The translations under genes and the position numbers were made by a program. Source: an uncultured bacterium (GTDB lineage Bacteria; Bacillota; Clostridia; Lachnospirales; Lachnospiraceae). Taken from it: a stretch of DNA of 33,393 nucleotides. A model generated the notes under the pieces. It made no database searches. It had not been told where the DNA came from and was given only the letters and a program-made list of their open reading frames with translations. Of this stretch, positions 30,296 to 33,393 are shown piece after piece. Within the stretch, counting starts at the first letter, position 1, and the number at the start of each line of letters is the position of its first letter. The stretch spans positions 1 through 33,393 of the forward strand of contig CAJMMS010000016.1 in NCBI GenBank assembly GCA_905214675.1, given 5' to 3'.

Positions 30296-32887
30296 TTACT
30301 CGACTTTCATCACTTCCGCTGCCAGTTTTCCGTCTTTCAGACCGATCACGATGGTATCCTCTGTCTGTACGTTGCCTGACAGGATCATTCTCGCTGCCAG
30401 TGTCTCCACATTTTTCTGGAGGAAACGTTTCAGAGGTCTTGCACCATAGACCGGATCATAGCCACCGTCTATGATATAGCTTTTTGCCTCATCCGTCAAC
30501 TCCAGCTTAATCTCCTGATCTGCAAGTCTGCGGTTCAGATCTGCCATCATCAGATCAACGATGTTGCCGATGTTTTCTTTTGTCAGCGGCTTGAACATGA
30601 TGATCTCATCCAGACGGTTCAAAAACTCCGGTCTGAAATGTGCACGCAGATCATTCATGACCAGATCCTGACTCTCCTGGCGGATGCTGCCGTCCGGTTC
30701 AATGCCGTCCAGCAGATAGGACGAACCAATGTTAGATGTCATGATCAGAATCGTATTCTTGAAGTCTACGGTTCTGCCCTGAGAATCGGTGATACGTCCG
30801 TCATCAAGTACCTGAAGCAGTACGTTAAAGACATCCGGATGTGCTTTCTCGATCTCATCAAACAGTACAACAGAATATGGTTTTCTTCTGACTGCCTCGG
30901 TCAGTTGTCCGCCTTCCTCATAACCTACATATCCTGGAGGAGCTCCGATCAGACGGGACACAGAATATTTCTCCATGTACTCACTCATATCGATACGCAC
31001 CATATTCTGCTCATCATCAAACATGCTCGCTGCCAGTGCTTTTGCAAGCTCCGTCTTGCCAACGCCGGTAGGTCCAAGGAAGAGAAAGGAACCAATCGGC
31101 TTGGTCGGATCTTTGATACCGGCTTTGGAACGGATGATCGCATCGGTCACTTTTCTGACACCATCTTCCTGTCCGATGACACGTTTGTGCAACTCGTCAT
31201 CCAGATGCAGGATCTTGCTACGCTCACCTTCCGTCAGTTTTGCAACCGGAATACCGGTCCATCTGGAAATGATCCTTGCGATCTCTTCGTCGGTTACACG
31301 GTCATGCACCAGAGACAGGTCTTTGCTTTTGACCTTTTCTTCTTCGATTTCCAGTTGTTTCTGAAGTTTCGGCAGTTCGCCGTACTGCAGTTCTGCTGCC
31401 TTGTTCAGATCATAGCTTCTCTGTGCCTTCTCGATCTCTTTGTTCATATTTTCAATCTTTTCACGCAGCACAGATAAGTTTTCTACGGAATGTTTCTCAT
31501 TGTCCCACTGCGCTTTTTTGCCTGCAAAGGATTCCCTCTGCTCTGCCAGTTCTTTCTGCAGGTTCTCCAGACGCTCCGCACTTAATTTATCGGTCTCTTT
31601 TTTCAGAGCCGCTTCCTCGATCTCCATCTGCATGATCTTTCTTCGCTGCTCATCCAGCTCCGTCGGCATGGAGTCCAGTTCTGTCTTGATCAGGGCACAG
31701 GCTTCATCGACCAGGTCGATCGCTTTATCCGGCAGGAAACGGTCGGAAATATAACGATGAGAAAGGGTCGCAGCCGCTACCAGTGCACTGTCTGTGATCT
31801 TTACGCCATGATAAACTTCATAACGGTCTTTTAATCCACGCAGAATGGAAATCGTATCTTCCACGCTCGGCTCATCTACCATAACCGGCTGGAATCTTCT
31901 CTCCAGTGCGGCATCTTTCTCGATATACTGGCGGTATTCATCCAGCGTTGTCGCACCGATACAGTGCAGCTCGCCTCGTGCCAGCATTGGTTTTAACATG
32001 TTGCCGGCATCCATCGCTCCGTCTGTCTTGCCTGCCCCGACGATCAAATGCAGCTCATCGATAAATAGAATGATCTGTCCGTCGCTCTTTTTCACTTCTT
32101 CCAGAACGGCTTTCAGTCGCTCTTCAAATTCACCGCGGTATTTGGCACCGGCTACCAGTGCTCCCATGTCCAGGGCGAAAATCTTTTTATCTTTCAGTCC
32201 TTCCGGCACATCACCGCGGACGATACGTTGTGCAAGGCCCTCTACCGCTGCCGTTTTACCGACACCTGGCTCACCGATCAGCACCGGATTGTTTTTCGTT
32301 TTTCTGGAAAGAATACGGATCACATTGCGGATCTCCGCATCTCGTCCGATCACCGGGTCCAGTTTCTGGTTTCTTGCTTTCTCCACCAGATCCTGACCAT
32401 ATTTATTTAACGTATCATAAGTTGCTTCCGGATTGTCCGTTGTCACACGCTGATTGCCGCGGACCGTGGAAAGTGCCTGCAAAAAGCGTTCTCTTGTGAT
32501 GCCGAACTCCTGGAACAGTTTCTTGATCTCAGGACTTGGATTTTTGATCATCGACAGGAACAGATGCTCTACAGAGACATATTCATCTCCCATAGCTTTT
32601 GCCTCGTCCTCTGCCTGAACAAGTACCTTATTTAAATACTGTCCGATGTAAACCTGTCCGCCGGAAACCTTGGTACGTTTCTCAAGTGCGGACTCGACTG
32701 CATCGGTAAAGTACGTTTTATCAATCTCCATCTTCTCGATCATCTTGAGGATGAGACTGTCTTCCTGTTTTAGCAGAGCATAGAGCAGATGCTCCTGCTC
32801 AATCTCCTGATTGCCATATTCATAAGCCAGTTTCTCAAGGCTGTTGACAGCCTCGATAGATTTCTGTGTAAATTTACTGATATTCAT
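30296..32887 (-). CDS. clpB: ClpB protein disaggregase
   Basis: 863 residues, normal length. A hexameric AAA+ chaperone that, with DnaK, pulls polypeptides out of aggregates. It has an N-domain (1-145), AAA1 with Walker A GEPGVGKT (205-212) and Walker B ILFIDELH, the middle coiled-coil domain (about 410-525) that marks ClpB and separates it from ClpC/ClpE, then AAA2 with Walker A GPTGVGKT (605-612). There is no ClpP-binding loop or zinc finger. AGGAGGTG precedes ATG 32887. The promoter carries a CIRCE operator, so it is heat-inducible under HrcA; in many Firmicutes clpB is instead under CtsR, whose GGTCAAA heptads I do not see here. Confidence 0.97.
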   Translation of the reverse strand: MNISKFTQKSIEAVNSLEKLAYEYGNQEIEQEHLLYALLKQEDSLILKMIEKMEIDKTYFTDAVESALEKRTKVSGGQVYIGQYLNKVLVQAEDEAKAMGDEYVSVEHLFLSMIKNPSPEIKKLFQEFGITRERFLQALSTVRGNQRVTTDNPEATYDTLNKYGQDLVEKARNQKLDPVIGRDAEIRNVIRILSRKTKNNPVLIGEPGVGKTAAVEGLAQRIVRGDVPEGLKDKKIFALDMGALVAGAKYRGEFEERLKAVLEEVKKSDGQIILFIDELHLIVGAGKTDGAMDAGNMLKPMLARGELHCIGATTLDEYRQYIEKDAALERRFQPVMVDEPSVEDTISILRGLKDRYEVYHGVKITDSALVAAATLSHRYISDRFLPDKAIDLVDEACALIKTELDSMPTELDEQRRKIMQMEIEEAALKKETDKLSAERLENLQKELAEQRESFAGKKAQWDNEKHSVENLSVLREKIENMNKEIEKAQRSYDLNKAAELQYGELPKLQKQLEIEEEKVKSKDLSLVHDRVTDEEIARIISRWTGIPVAKLTEGERSKILHLDDELHKRVIGQEDGVRKVTDAIIRSKAGIKDPTKPIGSFLFLGPTGVGKTELAKALAASMFDDEQNMVRIDMSEYMEKYSVSRLIGAPPGYVGYEEGGQLTEAVRRKPYSVVLFDEIEKAHPDVFNVLLQVLDDGRITDSQGRTVDFKNTILIMTSNIGSSYLLDGIEPDGSIRQESQDLVMNDLRAHFRPEFLNRLDEIIMFKPLTKENIGNIVDLMMADLNRRLADQEIKLELTDEAKSYIIDGGYDPVYGARPLKRFLQKNVETLAARMILSGNVQTEDTIVIGLKDGKLAAEVMKVE

Positions 32888-32909
32888 AAAAACACCTCCT
32901 GTTTGCTAG

Positions 32910-32949
32910 AGTGTTATATATTTCTTTGTTCTATCAAGAATATAACACT
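32910..32949. promoter_or_regulatory. Second inverted repeat over the clpB -10 and transcription start
   Basis: AGTGTTATAT (32910-32919) and ATATAACACT (32940-32949) are a perfect ten-base inverted repeat with a 20-base spacer. The upstream arm includes most of the -10. It would form a hairpin around the start point or serve as an operator. It is distinct from CIRCE. Confidence 0.5.
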
Positions 32950-32967
32950 ATTTGTTAGCACTGTCAA
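32939..32967 (-). promoter_or_regulatory. Promoter of clpB
   Basis: Perfect TTGACA (32962-32967), 17 bases, TATATT (32939-32944) on the minus strand. The -35 lies in the spacer of the CIRCE operator. Confidence 0.85.
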
Positions 32968-32981
32968 GAGGTGAGTGCTAA
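32955..32981. promoter_or_regulatory. CIRCE operator (HrcA binding site)
   Basis: TTAGCACTG, nine bases, GAGTGCTAA. This equals the CIRCE consensus TTAGCACTC-N9-GAGTGCTAA except for one base. It spans the clpB -35, so HrcA would block polymerase until heat or protein damage releases it. Confidence 0.9.
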
Positions 32982-33065
32982 TTTTTTTGTGAAAACTTTG
33001 TGAATTTGTGACCCTTTGTGAAGCCTTGATAAATTGCAAAACAGTTTTCGTTTTCTTATGTCGAA

Positions 33066-33091
33066 AAGAGGTACCGCCTTTTGGCAGTACC
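33066..33091 (-). terminator. Intrinsic terminator of the right-edge gene
   Basis: On the minus strand GGTACTGCC-AAAA-GGCGGTACC (33070-33091) forms a nine-base stem with one U-G pair, followed by TCTTTT. The pairing is perfect only in minus-strand RNA, fixing the direction. It ends the gene at 33133-33393 about 40 bases past its stop codon. Confidence 0.75.
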
Positions 33092-33132
33092 CCCTGTTTT
33101 CTTTAGTATTAGTTTGTTTACTCTGTGTAAAA

Positions 33133-33393
33133 TCATGTGCATAGTATAAATCCTGTTTTTATTTTTCTTTCATACAAACTATACAATTTCTCGCATTCCA
33201 TACATATCCATCCTGCTTCGCCTGTGTATAGCGGATATTTTCGGTTCTCACAGTATTCTGCTTCATAATTTCTTATCATTTCCGAAAGGTTATTGATATC
33301 CCCCATCTGCGCGGCAGCCATTCCTGTCATTGTCCACAAAAAGCCATTTCTATTTTTATTCAGCTTCTGCCACTGAAACTTTTCCGTAAACTG
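33133..33393 (-). CDS. C-terminal part of an unrecognised protein (runs off window)
   Basis: The frame is open from the right edge to TAA/TGA at 33133, giving the last 86 residues of a longer protein; a start at TTG 33339 is possible but the frame continues upstream without a stop. The visible part contains GFLWTMTGMAAAQMGD, a region rich in Glu/Tyr, and a short YPLYTGEAGWICMEC segment ending in basic residues. It looks like a real protein, with balanced composition and a proper terminator after it, but I do not recognise a family. The helical W-x-M-x-GMAAA pattern vaguely recalls alpha-helical barrel enzymes; that is not evidence enough for a call. Confidence 0.55.
   Translation of the reverse strand, partial: QFTEKFQWQKLNKNRNGFLWTMTGMAAAQMGDINNLSEMIRNYEAEYCENRKYPLYTGEAGWICMECEKLYSLYERKIKTGFILCT

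Noticed and set aside
32982..33069. Repeated CTTTGTGA units upstream of clpB as a second stress operator
   Set aside because: Two short A/T-rich matches lie upstream of the -35 at irregular spacing; they do not fit the CtsR heptad pattern and are within chance for this composition.
1..33393. Prophage, insertion sequence, CRISPR array, tRNA or rRNA genes
   Set aside because: I read both strands for transposase, integrase and phage proteins, regularly spaced direct repeats and tRNA-like cloverleafs and found none that hold up.

Overview
This window looks like chromosomal DNA of a gut Lachnospiraceae-type member of the Clostridia. The basis is strong AGGAGG-type ribosome binding sites, moderate GC, small clostridial families (DUF4364-like, DUF4250-like, DUF1002) and a secreted mucin-type GH89 glycosidase. 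The genus is an inference and cannot be fixed from the sequence alone. I see no tRNA, rRNA, CRISPR array, prophage or intact insertion sequence. No gene-free stretch exceeds about 250 bases, and the larger gaps hold promoters and structured RNA-like elements.

Layout. Positions 1-1426: the start of a minus-strand structured RNA element running off the left edge, then a plus-strand flavodiiron protein gene and a bidirectional terminator. Positions 1425-6239: a minus-strand purine block purE-purM-purN-purD followed by a membrane protein gene, driven by a consensus promoter inside the end of the preceding gene. Positions 6217-14089: a minus-strand pyrimidine block pyrC-pyrF-pyrK-pyrD-pyrE. It runs on into three small membrane-protein genes (one only 50 codons) and a large M29-type aminopeptidase. 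Together these two blocks supply several steps of IMP synthesis and the pathway from carbamoyl-aspartate to UMP. Positions 14138-15746: divergent plus-strand genes for a YhcC-type radical SAM protein and a winged-helix DUF4364 protein. Positions 15762-24041 (minus): rarA, a polysaccharide deacetylase, a 1747-residue GH89 alpha-N-acetylglucosaminidase and a DUF1002 protein. Positions 24066-27946 (minus): a metG-tatD-rsmA translation/RNA maintenance operon with a long structured leader. Positions 27960-33393 (minus): a secreted fibronectin-III protein with a structured leader, an EamA transporter, a DUF4250 micro-gene, clpB under a CIRCE/HrcA-type promoter, and the tail of an unrecognised gene.

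The most interesting signal is a family of structured elements. Copy A (1-82) and copy B (29020-29186) share about 75 aligned bases, with paired compensatory changes in two stems and extended -10 promoters directly upstream. Copy C (27801-27893), in the metG leader, shares the 3' half of copy B. The changes keep base pairing but break any reading frame, which points to a functional RNA. Copy C also has two mutually exclusive pairings and a strong hairpin just before the metG ribosome binding site, as in an attenuating leader. Secondary points are a 134-bp element with terminal inverted repeats between purE and purM, the micro-gene cluster behind pyrE, and a two-part inverted-repeat architecture at the clpB promoter.
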